Shown here piece by piece: positions 26,809 through 36,248 of a DNA stretch of 64,000 nt (position 1 is its first letter; the number at the start of each line of letters is the position of its first letter). Where the stretch lies: contig JADJNY010000004.1 in NCBI GenBank assembly GCA_016714045.1, positions 434,001-498,000 on the forward strand, read 5' to 3'. Origin of the DNA: Planctomycetota bacterium (GTDB lineage Bacteria; Planctomycetota; UBA1135; GCA-002686595). The translations under genes and the position numbers were made by a program. The notes beneath the pieces are model-generated. The model was not told where the DNA came from, did not search any database, and was given only the letters and a program-made list of their open reading frames with translations.

Positions 26809-28017
26809 ACCCTGGATCGAACCACAGAACGCGACGAACGCGGCGCGCTGGGCGTCGACCGCGGCCTTCGGACCGAGCATCTTCACGAACACCGAGCGGT
26901 CCGGCAGCAGGCACACCGCGCCGAGCACGACGTCGCCGGCGCCGCCCGAGCGCTCGATCTCGATCTGCTTCGCCTGCGTGCCGAGCATGGGGAGCGTCGG
27001 GAGGGCCGCGATCTCGGCCTCGGTGAGCGCCTCTTGCCCCATTTGCTGGCGCCAGCGGTTCAAGTTCGCCGCGAGTCCGCCGCCGTCGCCGCCGAGCGCG
27101 GCGACGTAGCACTCGACCTCGCGCTTCTCGCCGGCGAGGAACGTCACCTCGCGCATCGCCTTCTCGGGGCCCTGCGTCCAACCGTTGGGCGCGGTCCAGG
27201 TGAACGCGGAGGAGCCGGAGCTCCCACCCGCGGCCATCGCCGACAAGCCGTCGTCGACCATCCCGCCGTGCACGGCGTCCTTGGGCATCGTGCGCGACGC
27301 GCCGACGTCCGCCGGCGGGTTGGCGTCGACGGGCGCGTGGTCGTGCGCGTGGTCGTGGCCGCCGCCTTCGTGGAAGGACGTGGCCAGCGCCTTGAAGTGC
27401 TCGGTTTCGGCCGCGACGACCGCGCGCGGGCCCACCATCTTCAAGAACTGGGAGCCCTGCGGCGTGACGTGCAGGAGCCCGACCATGCGGAAGTCCGTCC
27501 CGCTCTGGTCGCCGGACATGCCGCCGAACGTGCCGTCGATCTCGACGAGGACGCTCGGCGCGCCGAACCATTCCATGCGCGGCAGCGCCGCGATCTCCTG
27601 CGGCGAGAGCGCGGGCTGGCCCATCTGGGTCCGCCAGCGGTTCACGTTCGCGTCGAGACCGCCGCCTTCACCGGCGAGCGTGGTCAGGTAGCACTCCGCG
27701 CGCTCGTTCCCGGCGACGCGGAAGTTCGCGACGCGCAACGAGGTCTGCGCGAGCTCGGTCCAGCCTTGCGGCGTGGTCCAGGCGAGGCCGCCGGTCTCCT
27801 CTTCGTGCGCGGGCGCCTTGAACTCGGAGCGATCGAGGCGGAAGCGCTGCGCGGTCGTCGCGCCGAAGCGGATCTCGCTCCCGATCGGTTGGTAGACGCG
27901 CTCGGTCGCGAAGGCCTCCTTCTCGGCGCTCGGCCCGCAGGCCGCGGTGCCGACGGCGCAGAGCGCCAGCCCGGCGAGAGTCGCGATCCGGTGATGCTTC
28001 GTGTGCGTGCGGTGCAT
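26800..28017 (-). CDS. Lipoprotein with an internally duplicated domain of unknown function
   Basis: The 405-residue protein has a lipobox (AVGTAAC, about C27). Its mature part contains two copies of a domain of about 140 residues. Each starts with a W-T-x-P-x-G-W-T motif (WTTPQGWTE / WTAPNGWTQ), passes through a Cys (ECYLTTL / ECYVAAL), and then through NRWRTQMGQPALSPQEIAALP / NRWRQQMGQEALTEAEIAAL. Each ends in a hydrophobic VGPRAVV / LGPKAAV segment. A His-rich linker (HEGGGHDHAHDHAP) joins the copies and could bind metal. It heads the cytochrome maturation operon, 5 bp from the ccsB start, with a GGAGG site at its own start. I do not recognise a named family; a role in haem or cytochrome handling is inferred from context only. 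Confidence 0.85.
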   Translation of the reverse strand: MHRTHTKHHRIATLAGLALCAVGTAACGPSAEKEAFATERVYQPIGSEIRFGATTAQRFRLDRSEFKAPAHEEETGGLAWTTPQGWTELAQTSLRVANFRVAGNERAECYLTTLAGEGGGLDANVNRWRTQMGQPALSPQEIAALPRMEWFGAPSVLVEIDGTFGGMSGDQSGTDFRMVGLLHVTPQGSQFLKMVGPRAVVAAETEHFKALATSFHEGGGHDHAHDHAPVDANPPADVGASRTMPKDAVHGGMVDDGLSAMAAGGSSGSSAFTWTAPNGWTQGPEKAMREVTFLAGEKREVECYVAALGGDGGGLAANLNRWRQQMGQEALTEAEIAALPTLPMLGTQAKQIEIERSGGAGDVVLGAVCLLPDRSVFVKMLGPKAAVDAQRAAFVAFCGSIQGGR

Positions 28018-28431
28018 GAGTCGGTGCCTCCTTCGTCGTCTCGGTGAGCCTACCCAGGCGGTTCGTAGGCGGAGCTACGTCTAGTGACCCAGGTGGCCCC
28101 GGCCTTCTTCGCAGCGTCGCGCATGAGCGTCCGGGCGCCTCTCCGTCGCCGGTTCGCGACCGATCGCGCGCGTCCGAGCGGCCTCCTGACCCCCTGAGGC
28201 CGACAGGATCCCACCTCGTGCGCGTCCGGGCACGTGACGCTACGCACACCATCGAACCCGTCATGCGACTTCGGCGCAACGACAGGGGCCCTGCAACCGT
28301 GCGATGCTGCGTAGACGTCGCGGGTCTCGGGGTCTCCCCTCGGGGCCGCGCGCCCGCGATCTCCTCCCGCGCCCTTCCTCCCGGGCCCTCCACCCGCGAT
28401 CTTGCCGAGCGTCCCGCACTCCTCCTCCTTC
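28018..28431. other. Divergent intergenic region between the cytochrome operon and the propeller/barrel genes
   Basis: About 414 bp with no supported gene separates two divergent transcription units that probably act together, so shared regulation is likely. Open frames here are shadows. No palindromic operator stood out by eye. Confidence 0.45.
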
Positions 28432-29937
28432 ATGGAACGCAACCCTCGAGCTCCCGGCGGGTCCGTCTTCCGCGCCTTCGGCCCTGCGTTCGCGTCAGCG
28501 GTCCTCGCGCTCGCGCTGTCGAGCGCGTGGCTCGTACTCGGCGTCGCGTGCGAGAGCCCGCGCAAGGAGCGCGCGCGTCCCGTCGAGTCGAGCCTCGCGC
28601 GCGTCGACGTCTACCTCGGTTGCAGCGACCCGAACGCGCGGTCCGTCGTGGTCGAGCTCGAGTCTGCGGAGCTGCGCGCCGAGTCGGGCGAGCGCGTCGC
28701 GCTCGAGCTCGCGCGCACGCAGCTCGTGCCCGCCGAGCTCGGCCGTCGATTGCCGCTCGCGGGCGCTTCGGTCCCGCCGGACAACTACTCCGCGCTCGTC
28801 CTCCGGCTGCGCGCCGCGACGCTCGCCGGACCCGACGGTCCGATCGAGCTGCGGCTCGTCGATCGCTCGGCGCCCGTCGACCCGCTCGCGGCGCCCGGAC
28901 CGATCGATTTCGTGCTCCCGGTGCGCGGCCGGCTCGCGCGTCAGGACGCGCTCACGCTGTTCGTCGACTGGAACGTCGCCGCGTCGCTCACCGGCGGCGC
29001 CGAGTTCGCCCCCGCGTTCGCGCTGACGACGGAGCGGCCGCGCGCGTCGCTCGGCCTGCTCTACGTCGCCGACGGCGCGGGCGGAGCCGTCCTCGCCGTC
29101 GACCGCTCTTCGGGCGAGGTCGTCGCGACCCACAAGGCGGGAGCGGAGCCGCGCGCCCTCGCGCTCGCGCGCGACCGCCGCCGCCTCTTCGTCGCGAACG
29201 CGCGGGACGGGTCGCTCGACCTCCTGGACCTGCAGCAGGGCGGCGTGCTCTCGACCCTGACCTTCGGCCTCTCCGCGCGCAGCAGCGACGTCGCGCTGGT
29301 CGATCGGCGCGGGATGCTCGTCGTGGCGCAGCGCGACCTCGACAAGGTCTCGCTGATCGACGCCGGGTCGTTCTCGCGGGTGCTCGACCTCTCCGTCGGC
29401 CGCGCGCCCGTCCGGCTCGCCTCCGCGCCGGACCTGGAGCGCGTGTTCGTCGTCGACTCCGGCGCCTACGCGGTCGAGGTCGTCGACCTCGCCGCGCGCG
29501 CGATCGCGGGCCGCATCCCCGTCGAATCGCGGCCGTCGGACGCCGCCGTCGACCGCCGTGGACGGGAGCTGTTCGTCGGGCACACGACGTCGCCGAACCT
29601 GCTCGTGTTCGACGCGAACACGCTCGTGCAGCGCGCCACGATCTTCGTCGGCGGCGACGTCACGGCCGTGCTCTGCGACCGTCGGCGCGACCGCGTCTTC
29701 GTCGCGCGTTCTCGCCCCTGCGAGATCGTCGTCGTCGATCGCGCCGTCGGCAGCGTGCTGCGCCGCATCCCCATGGCAGACCGCGTCGAGGCGCTCGCTC
29801 AACCCGTCGACGGCGCGGAGCTCTACGGAGCGGCGCCGGACCTCGGCGCGCTCGTCGTCGTCGACGTCGTGCTCGGCAAGGAGCTGCCGCCCATCCGGTG
29901 CGGCGGGAGACCGCTGGATGTCCTCGTGGCCGACTGA
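28432..29937 (+). CDS. YVTN-type beta-propeller lipoprotein
   Basis: The roughly 501-residue protein starts with a hydrophobic signal ending LGVAC, a lipobox. An N-terminal domain (about residues 30-200, VDVYLGCSDPNARSVVVELE) is followed by a seven-blade-like propeller with repeats such as GLLYVADGAGGAVLAVDRSSGEV, RLFVANARDGSLDLLDL, RVFVVDSGAYAVEVVDL, ELFVGHTTSPNLLVFD and RVFVARSRPCEIVVVD. These are YVTN repeats. The ATG at 28432 follows CTCCTCCTTC; an in-frame ATG at 28402 is an alternative. It overlaps the beta-barrel gene by 20 bp, so the two are co-translated and probably form a complex at the outer membrane. Confidence 0.88.
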   Translation: MERNPRAPGGSVFRAFGPAFASAVLALALSSAWLVLGVACESPRKERARPVESSLARVDVYLGCSDPNARSVVVELESAELRAESGERVALELARTQLVPAELGRRLPLAGASVPPDNYSALVLRLRAATLAGPDGPIELRLVDRSAPVDPLAAPGPIDFVLPVRGRLARQDALTLFVDWNVAASLTGGAEFAPAFALTTERPRASLGLLYVADGAGGAVLAVDRSSGEVVATHKAGAEPRALALARDRRRLFVANARDGSLDLLDLQQGGVLSTLTFGLSARSSDVALVDRRGMLVVAQRDLDKVSLIDAGSFSRVLDLSVGRAPVRLASAPDLERVFVVDSGAYAVEVVDLAARAIAGRIPVESRPSDAAVDRRGRELFVGHTTSPNLLVFDANTLVQRATIFVGGDVTAVLCDRRRDRVFVARSRPCEIVVVDRAVGSVLRRIPMADRVEALAQPVDGAELYGAAPDLGALVVVDVVLGKELPPIRCGGRPLDVLVAD

Positions 29938-32137
29938 ACGAACGCGGCGCCGCTCGCGCGCCCGAGGACCGCGCTCCACCGCGCGGGACGAGCGTTCGGC
30001 CGAGCGCTTCCTGCGGTTCGACCTCCGGCGGCGCCACGCGCTCGCTTCGATGGCCGTCGCGTTCGCGCTCGGCGGATGCATCAACGGCCCCCTGCACACG
30101 TTCCGCAGCACCGCGGAGAGCTCGCGCACGGGCGCGGACACCTCACGCTCGTTCTCGAACCTCGCAGAGCTCTCCGCGCACGACAACCTCGGCCCCGGGC
30201 TCGAATACCGCGTCGACGCGCAGCTCGTGCAGGGCTTCGCCGACCGTCGCACGGACGGCATCAGCTCGCAGGACACGACGACGACCGTGCGACCCGCGGC
30301 CGAGCTCGTCGTCAGCTCGGACACGCTGCGATGGAGCCAGCGCTTCGAGTCGTTGCGCACGCGCTCGATGTTCAGTCTCGGCCAGGACACGCGCCTCACG
30401 CGCAACGACTTCCTCGAGAAGCTCGAGTGGATGCCGCCGGGCATGCCGCAGTTCACGACCTGGCTCGACGTGCGCACCGTGGACGACGACCTGTTCGTCG
30501 AGCAGAGCACGCTCGAGACGTTCTTCCAGGTGCAGCAGACGCTGCCGGTCATCGACTACCAGTACACGCTGCTCTCCCGCGTCGACGAAGACGACCGCTC
30601 CGGCGTCGAGAACGACCGGTTGGAGCACACGCTGCGCGCCACGTGGCGCGAGGAGACCGAGGGCGGTCGCTTCACGAGCTCGCTCAGCGTCTTCGCGAAC
30701 CGCCGTCGCAACGACCTCTCCGGCAGCTCGGGCGGGCTCCCGGGCGTCGAGGTGCTCGCGACGCAGGGCCTCGCCGAACGCGACACGACGCCGCAGATCT
30801 CCACGTTGCCCGTGAACGCCGCGCTCGTCGACGGCCTCGACACCGTCGGCACGGGAGTGAACATCGGCGGCTTCTCCTCGGGCGGCGAGGAGAGCTGGAA
30901 CATCGGCGCGCGGCTGCCGCCGGGCGCGAGCGTCGACACGATCCACGTCTCGACCGTCGACCCCGTCGACTCCGTGTTCGCGTCCCAGTTCGTGTTCACG
31001 GTGTGGGTTTCCGACGACAACGCGTTTTGGACGCAGGTCGGCAACATCGCAGCGCCCGACTACGACGTCGCGCTGCGCCGCTTCCGCCTGACGATCCCGC
31101 CGATCACGTCGACGTACGTCAAGGTCGTGAACCGCACGTCGCCCGCGGGCGCGCCGGCCGTGCTCGTCTCCGAGCTGCGCTTCTTCTCGTCGCCGACGTC
31201 GAGCTCGCCCACGATCACGACGCACGACGAGACGGAGAGCGCGACCGCGGGCGTCAGCTATCGCGTGGCGGACGAGCTCACCGTCGGCTACGACCTCTTC
31301 TTGCAGCAAGCGCAGACGGACACGAGCGGCGTCAACGTCCGTGACGAGAACCGCATCGACCAGGGCCTGTGGGCGAGCTACACGCCGCACGCCAAAGTCG
31401 ACGCCAACGTGCGGTTCGCGAACCAGCACACGCGCGACCCGATCGTTCAGGACGAGGACGTCAGCACGCTGACGTCCGTGCTCGCGTACCGGCCGCTCGA
31501 GACGCTCGACCTGAACGCGAGCTACACGAACTCGGAGCGCGAGCTCGACGGCGACCCGAGCCTCGAGACGGAATCGCTCCAGGGCGTCACCTCCGCTCAG
31601 CTCCTCGACACCCTGCGCGCCGACCTGACGGTGCAGAAGAGCACGCAGGACGACACGACGAACTCCCGCACGATCGACCACTGGGTCACGGGCATCTCGC
31701 TCGTCGCCGACCTGACCTCGTCCGTCGAGCTCACCCTCGGCTGGCGCGACGACCAGGCCGACGTGTCGGGCCTCGGCGCGACCGACATCCCGGATCCCTC
31801 CGAGCGCCGGACCGAAATGATCTGGGTCGTGAAGCCGAGCGAGCAGCTCGTCCTGCAAGTCGAGCTCGACTGGGTCGACTCGTTCGCCGGGAACGGCCTC
31901 GACCAGCGCACGCGCATCGACTGGATCCCCTTCGCGGACGGCGCGCTCGACGTCACGCTCGACTACGACCACGTCAGCGTCGACTCGTCCGGCGATTCCG
32001 CCTTCGACCGCTACCGCGGCCAGATGCGCTACACGCTCACCCCGCGCGCGTTCTTCCAGATCGACTATTCACTCCAAGATCCGCGCGACGACGTGCGCAC
32101 GGAGATCGTGGCGCTCGCGTTCAACTTCTCGTCCTGA
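29918..32137 (+). CDS. Outer-membrane beta-barrel protein with lipobox and an inserted discoidin-like domain
   Basis: The 739-residue protein begins with a basic N-region and a short hydrophobic stretch ending FALGGC, a possible lipobox (C50). The mature protein alternates polar and hydrophobic residues in strands with turns, and ends EIVALAFNFSS, consistent with a porin-like barrel. An inserted segment of about 110 residues (ESWNIGARLPPGASVDTIHV ... VWVSDDNAFWTQVG ... TYVKVVNRTS) resembles an F5/8 type C or discoidin sandwich. Large porins of this kind act as sleeves for multiheme cytochromes (MtrB/OmbB role). Here the gene is next to 16- and 26-haem cytochromes, so that role is inferred. 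The start at 29918 overlaps the upstream gene and follows GGGAGA. Confidence 0.82.
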   Translation: MSSWPTERTRRRSRARGPRSTARDERSAERFLRFDLRRRHALASMAVAFALGGCINGPLHTFRSTAESSRTGADTSRSFSNLAELSAHDNLGPGLEYRVDAQLVQGFADRRTDGISSQDTTTTVRPAAELVVSSDTLRWSQRFESLRTRSMFSLGQDTRLTRNDFLEKLEWMPPGMPQFTTWLDVRTVDDDLFVEQSTLETFFQVQQTLPVIDYQYTLLSRVDEDDRSGVENDRLEHTLRATWREETEGGRFTSSLSVFANRRRNDLSGSSGGLPGVEVLATQGLAERDTTPQISTLPVNAALVDGLDTVGTGVNIGGFSSGGEESWNIGARLPPGASVDTIHVSTVDPVDSVFASQFVFTVWVSDDNAFWTQVGNIAAPDYDVALRRFRLTIPPITSTYVKVVNRTSPAGAPAVLVSELRFFSSPTSSSPTITTHDETESATAGVSYRVADELTVGYDLFLQQAQTDTSGVNVRDENRIDQGLWASYTPHAKVDANVRFANQHTRDPIVQDEDVSTLTSVLAYRPLETLDLNASYTNSERELDGDPSLETESLQGVTSAQLLDTLRADLTVQKSTQDDTTNSRTIDHWVTGISLVADLTSSVELTLGWRDDQADVSGLGATDIPDPSERRTEMIWVVKPSEQLVLQVELDWVDSFAGNGLDQRTRIDWIPFADGALDVTLDYDHVSVDSSGDSAFDRYRGQMRYTLTPRAFFQIDYSLQDPRDDVRTEIVALAFNFSS

Positions 32138-32273
32138 ACGCCCGCACGAGGCACACCCGCTCACGACCGAGCCACGACCTTCGAACGCGCTCGCGCGGCG
32201 CACCCCACGCTCGTTGCCGAGCGACGACCACCGATCGTGCTCACTCCGTCCGCACAGGGCCACCGTGCTGCGC

Positions 32274-32430
32274 ACTCGTTGCTGAGAGCAACTTGAACCC
32301 CGCGCAAGCACGCGGCTAGTCCTCCGGCCCGGGCTTGTGCGGGGTCCGGAATGCGGAGCATCCGAATGTGTTCCGTTGCGTCCCTCTGCCCTTGATCGTC
32401 CCACCTGGCAATTGCGCTCCCGACCGACCC
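32274..32430 (+). repeat. Structured intergenic element, copy R1
   Basis: This is the first of five copies in the window. A conserved CTCGTTGCTGAGAGC box precedes a long hairpin (32297-32345) with loop TCCT. The lower stem CCCCGCGCAAG pairs with CTTGTGCGGGG; the apical part is degenerate in this copy. The linker GGAATGCGGAGCA follows, then a second small stem (CAT/ATG), then a conserved tail with TTCCGTTGCG and ...CCACCTGGCAATTGCGCTCCCGACCGAC. The element lies between convergent genes. The rest of the 32138-32438 gap holds only related 5' modules. Confidence 0.8.
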
Positions 32431-32438
32431 CCCCCACC

Positions 32439-33725
32439 TCACCAAGGCGCCTTCAACCCCGCCTTCACCGCCTCGATCCGCGCCAAGAGCTTTTCGTCCA
32501 CCACGAACCCCGTCCGCACCATCGAGCAGCACGTCGCGACGAGATCATCCACCCGCGGCCGTCCATTCGGATTCACATTCCCCTCCTCCACGGCTCGCGC
32601 ATAGTGCTCGGCGCGCAGTCCCGCCTCACCCACCACGCCATACGCCTCCGCCAACGCTCGCACCGCCTTCGCGCGGTAGATGTCGACGATGGAATCGCGC
32701 TCCACGACGTAGCGCGCCGCAAAGGCGTCGAGCTCCGCACGAGCCGCCGCCGTCGCGCCCGCGCGATGCCGCGCCGCGGCGATACCCGCCCCGATCGCGA
32801 CGTAATCCTGCGGCTCCCACAGCACTCCGTCGAACGTCGCGCGTGCTTCGTCGACGAAGCGCAGCGCGTTCGTCGCGTCGCTTGCCTCCGCGGCGACGTG
32901 AGCGAGGCCCAGCGTGAGCTCGATCCGCACTTGGAGCGGAACGTGCTTCCAAGACGACGTGAACCGCGCTTCGATCGCTGCGCGCTTCTCCGCGTCGGCA
33001 TAGAAGCGACCGTAGAGCTCCGTGCAGGCCCGCAAGGAGCTCTCGACCTGTTCGAACGTCGTGGTCGCGAGCACGCCGTCGAGTTCCGCGATCAAGGCCT
33101 CGAACCCGGCCGCGTCGGCGCGCTCGGCATGGAGGCCGATCAGCTTGCTCTTCTCCTCCGTGCTCGCTGACGACGTGAAGCGCTCGGCCTTCGCACCCTT
33201 GCCCAAGAGCTCGTAGGCCTCGGCGATGCGCACGAAGATGCGATCGCGCTGCCAGCCCTGCGACTTCCCGGCTTCGTCGTTCTTGCGCGCGGCCTCTTCC
33301 GCGCTCGTGCGCGCGAGCTCGATGAGGCGCTCGGTCTCGGCTTCCGCACCGCGTCGCGCGGCATAGCACGCCAGCGCGGCGAACGCGTTGCCCTGGCGCC
33401 ACGTGGTCATCCCCTGCGCGAACTCGTGGGCGCGCACGGGCAGGTCGATCGCGAGGCACGCTTCCACGACCTCGCCGCGGTTGCGTTCGCGGTTGCGGAT
33501 GTGCGGGTTCTCCGGCAGCAGCGCGGCGGCTTCGAACGCGATGTCGAGCAGTCGTGCGCGAGAAGGCGCGACCTCGGCGTCGACGAGCGGTCCCAGCTTG
33601 CGTTCGGCGGGCGCGGTCGCGGCTTGCGAGGCGCGGCTCGAGCCGATCGCGGCGAACAGCACGACGCCGGTCGCGGCCGTGAAGCAGAGAACGGAGAACA
33701 GGAGAGCGGGTGAGCGGAGCTTCAT
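32439..33725 (-). CDS. Exported helical-repeat (TPR-like) protein
   Basis: The 428-residue protein has a signal peptide (MKLRSPALLFSVLCFTAATGVVLFA) and an otherwise alpha-helical sequence. Ala-rich paired helices recur (FAALACYAARRGAEAETERLIELA; RIFVRIAEAYELLGKGAKAERF), resembling divergent tetratricopeptide repeats. No catalytic motif is visible. I place the start at the ATG at 33725 because the signal peptide begins there; a longer frame upstream lacks one. It follows the secreted beta-helix-like gene on the same strand. Function unknown. Confidence 0.8.
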   Translation of the reverse strand: MKLRSPALLFSVLCFTAATGVVLFAAIGSSRASQAATAPAERKLGPLVDAEVAPSRARLLDIAFEAAALLPENPHIRNRERNRGEVVEACLAIDLPVRAHEFAQGMTTWRQGNAFAALACYAARRGAEAETERLIELARTSAEEAARKNDEAGKSQGWQRDRIFVRIAEAYELLGKGAKAERFTSSASTEEKSKLIGLHAERADAAGFEALIAELDGVLATTTFEQVESSLRACTELYGRFYADAEKRAAIEARFTSSWKHVPLQVRIELTLGLAHVAAEASDATNALRFVDEARATFDGVLWEPQDYVAIGAGIAAARHRAGATAAARAELDAFAARYVVERDSIVDIYRAKAVRALAEAYGVVGEAGLRAEHYARAVEEGNVNPNGRPRVDDLVATCCSMVRTGFVVDEKLLARIEAVKAGLKAPW

Positions 33726-33883
33726 GGGGATCGATGCGTCGCGGTTCGGATGCGTGGTTGCTTCCACGGTCGAAAGGGCCGGCGCGAGGGATCTCGATCC
33801 CAGCCGCGGCAGGCCCGGCAAACGGATGGCGCGCGGCGGGAGTGACCCGCCGCGCGCGTTTCAATCTCGTCTCGGAGCGCGGA

Positions 33884-35932
33884 TCACCAGGTGACCACGA
33901 TGCCGTTGCTGACGTTGAAGGTCTCGGGCGGGCAGAACGCGCCGGCCGCGTTGCGGTAGTAGACCTGGTAGTACGCCGTCAGGCCGCTGCCCGGGGGCGT
34001 CGCACCGCGGGTCGAGAGGTTGACGGTGTCCGTCGAGTCCGGGAAGGACGACGCGCCGCCGACGTTGTTCTTCGTACGGAGGCGGATGAGCGCGCCGTCG
34101 ACGCAGCGGACGCCGTCGCCGAAGATCGTGCCGGTGACGTTGTTCGTGTTGCCCTTGAGGTAGATCGCGCTGACCGAGAGGGGCATGCCCGAACCGGCGA
34201 GGACGCCGCTGTCGGGGTTCGTCGTGCCCGTCGCGGTGAGGACCGCACCGAGCGCGTTGACCGAGTTCGCGCAGCCGCGACCCGCTCCGCCGTTGTTGGC
34301 GCAGGGGCAGGGCGTCGTCTGCGTGCCGTCGCCGAAGCAGAACGGCGTGCCGAGGTCGCAGTTCGGCGTGAAGCCGTACGCGAAGGACGCCGTCCACTTG
34401 CAGAGCCAGTTTTCCTGAGCGCTGAACGCGCCGCGGTAGTTGGCCGGGGTGAAGAAGCCGTCAGCCGGAGCCGCGGAGTTGCTCGTCAGCGCGGCGTTCG
34501 CCGGGCGCGGATCGAGGAAGACAACCGGGAGCTGCGTCGTGCCGCCGCGGACGACCGGAGCGCCGCGCGTGAGGCCGCGGACCGGAGCGTCGGCGTCGAG
34601 GACGCCGGGGATCACGACGTTGCCCTTGGCGGGGTTGCTCGCGCCGAGGAGCGTCACGCCGACGACGTCGGAGCCGTTCGCGTTGTCGTAGGCCGTGTTC
34701 ACGTTGCGGAAGAACACCGAGTCCGTGATCTCGGCGAGGAAGCCCTGGCCGATCGCACCGCTGCCCGCGCTCTGCGCCGAGTAGAAGCCCGGGAGACCGA
34801 TCGGGTCGTTCGCGTGGGCCGGAACCGCGTTGTACGGGGTCGTCCAGACCTGAGCGTAGGTGAGCGTGCCGTTGAAGCCGTAGCCGTTGCCGCCGTCACC
34901 GTCGACGTTGTCGTTGTTGACGAGGTTGTCGCCGAGGTCCATGACGAGCGCGTTGCGCACCTGGACGCGCGCGCCGTCGCGCCACGCGAAGGCGTGGTCG
35001 CCAGCGGTCGGGTGCGGCTGGCCGATGACCGTCACGTTGTAGACCGAGGCGGTCGTGACGGGCTGGTAGTCGGACTGCTCGGCGCCGTCCATCTCGAAGA
35101 TGTTGTCGCCGACGCCCGAGCCCTGTGCCGCGTTGACGCTGTAGCCCTGGACCGCGAGGAGGAACTGCGCCTTGCCGCGCCAGCCCTGGTCGAAGTCGAA
35201 CGTGTCGTCGCCGATGTTCCAGACGCTGAGGTACTTCAGGTTGACCGTGCCGCCCCAGATCTCGATGCCGTCGTCGACGTTGTTCATGATCTCGACGTGG
35301 TCGATCTCGGTGTTGCGGCCGATGCCCCCGAGCGAGAGGCCGTTGAGCTCGTTCGTGAGCGCGACGACCTTGCCGCCGTAGCGCAGCGAGAGGTAGCGGA
35401 TCGAGCCGCTGTCGTCGTCGTCGTTGCCGCCGCCGTAGCGGGTCTTGGTGTCGGTCGGCGAGGCCGGGACGAGGCCTTCCATGTTCGCGTAGTTCGCGGC
35501 GTTCGGCGCGGCCGTGTTCGTGCCGATCGCGTTCTCGGCGATGTAGGCATCGCCCATGATCGTCAGGTTGCCCCACTCGTTCGCGGCTTCACGCCACGTG
35601 CCCGTCTTCGGGTCGCCGCCGACCCACGTCGCGACGTCGGCCTTCGACGTGAAGATGACGGGGTTCGCCTGCGTGCCTTGGACGAAGATCTGCGCGCCCT
35701 TCGTGACGGCGAGGCTGCCGCCGAGGTTCGTGTCGCTCGCGATGACCGTGCCCGCTTCGATCGTCAGCGTGGCGCCGGGGAGGACGTAGATCTGCTGCTG
35801 GAGGTTGTAGGTGTTGTTCGCCGTCCAGGTCGTCGACGTGGTGATGTCGGCCGTGACCAGGATCTCGGCCGCCGAGGCGGTGCCCGCGACGCCGGCGCCC
35901 ACGACGAGGGCGGTGAGGATGCTTGTCTTCAT
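33884..35932 (-). CDS. Secreted beta-helix-like protein with Cys-rich C-terminal domain (CTD family)
   Basis: The roughly 682-residue exported protein (signal MKTSILTALVVGAGVAGTASA) starts with a strand-rich repeat region (IYVLPGATLTIEAGTVIAS ... GAQIFVQGTQANPVIFTSK ... NTEIDHVEIMNNVDDGIEIWGG) typical of right-handed parallel beta-helices. The final 151 residues (from about 532) form a Cys-rich domain: CFGDGTQTTPCPCANNGG..GCANS near its start and AFCPPETFNVSNGIVVTW at the very end. The same domain closes two other secreted proteins in this window. It may be a surface-sorting or anchoring domain. The gene lies downstream of the TonB operon; its substrate or role is unknown. Confidence 0.85.
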   Translation of the reverse strand: MKTSILTALVVGAGVAGTASAAEILVTADITTSTTWTANNTYNLQQQIYVLPGATLTIEAGTVIASDTNLGGSLAVTKGAQIFVQGTQANPVIFTSKADVATWVGGDPKTGTWREAANEWGNLTIMGDAYIAENAIGTNTAAPNAANYANMEGLVPASPTDTKTRYGGGNDDDDSGSIRYLSLRYGGKVVALTNELNGLSLGGIGRNTEIDHVEIMNNVDDGIEIWGGTVNLKYLSVWNIGDDTFDFDQGWRGKAQFLLAVQGYSVNAAQGSGVGDNIFEMDGAEQSDYQPVTTASVYNVTVIGQPHPTAGDHAFAWRDGARVQVRNALVMDLGDNLVNNDNVDGDGGNGYGFNGTLTYAQVWTTPYNAVPAHANDPIGLPGFYSAQSAGSGAIGQGFLAEITDSVFFRNVNTAYDNANGSDVVGVTLLGASNPAKGNVVIPGVLDADAPVRGLTRGAPVVRGGTTQLPVVFLDPRPANAALTSNSAAPADGFFTPANYRGAFSAQENWLCKWTASFAYGFTPNCDLGTPFCFGDGTQTTPCPCANNGGAGRGCANSVNALGAVLTATGTTNPDSGVLAGSGMPLSVSAIYLKGNTNNVTGTIFGDGVRCVDGALIRLRTKNNVGGASSFPDSTDTVNLSTRGATPPGSGLTAYYQVYYRNAAGAFCPPETFNVSNGIVVTW

Positions 35933-36248
35933 GAGGAGTGTCTCTGCTCGTTCGTAATCGAGGGGTCGATTCCACGGGCACTCGGTGGAGTGGAGTTCCA
36001 CTGAGTCCAATCCCGTACCTCTGCACGGTAGGGAGCGCGTGTTGGCCGGTCGTGAAGGCCCGGTCTAGGTCCGAGCAACCTCCGCAAGCTCGCCCGCCCA
36101 CCCCGAGCGCGGTGCGAGATCGTCGCTGAGCGACCACGTTCGAGAGTTCTCACTCCGCCCGCACCGACTCGTCGTTCCTCCCGATCGTTGCTCCGCTACG
36201 ACTCTCGACCGTTCTCGCGCCGCGCGCGCATCCTCGCCCTGCCCACCG

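Noticed and set aside
32297..32345. Element hairpins as ordinary intrinsic terminators
   Set aside because: No U-tract follows on either strand, long sequence beyond the hairpin is conserved, and copies occur between divergent genes.
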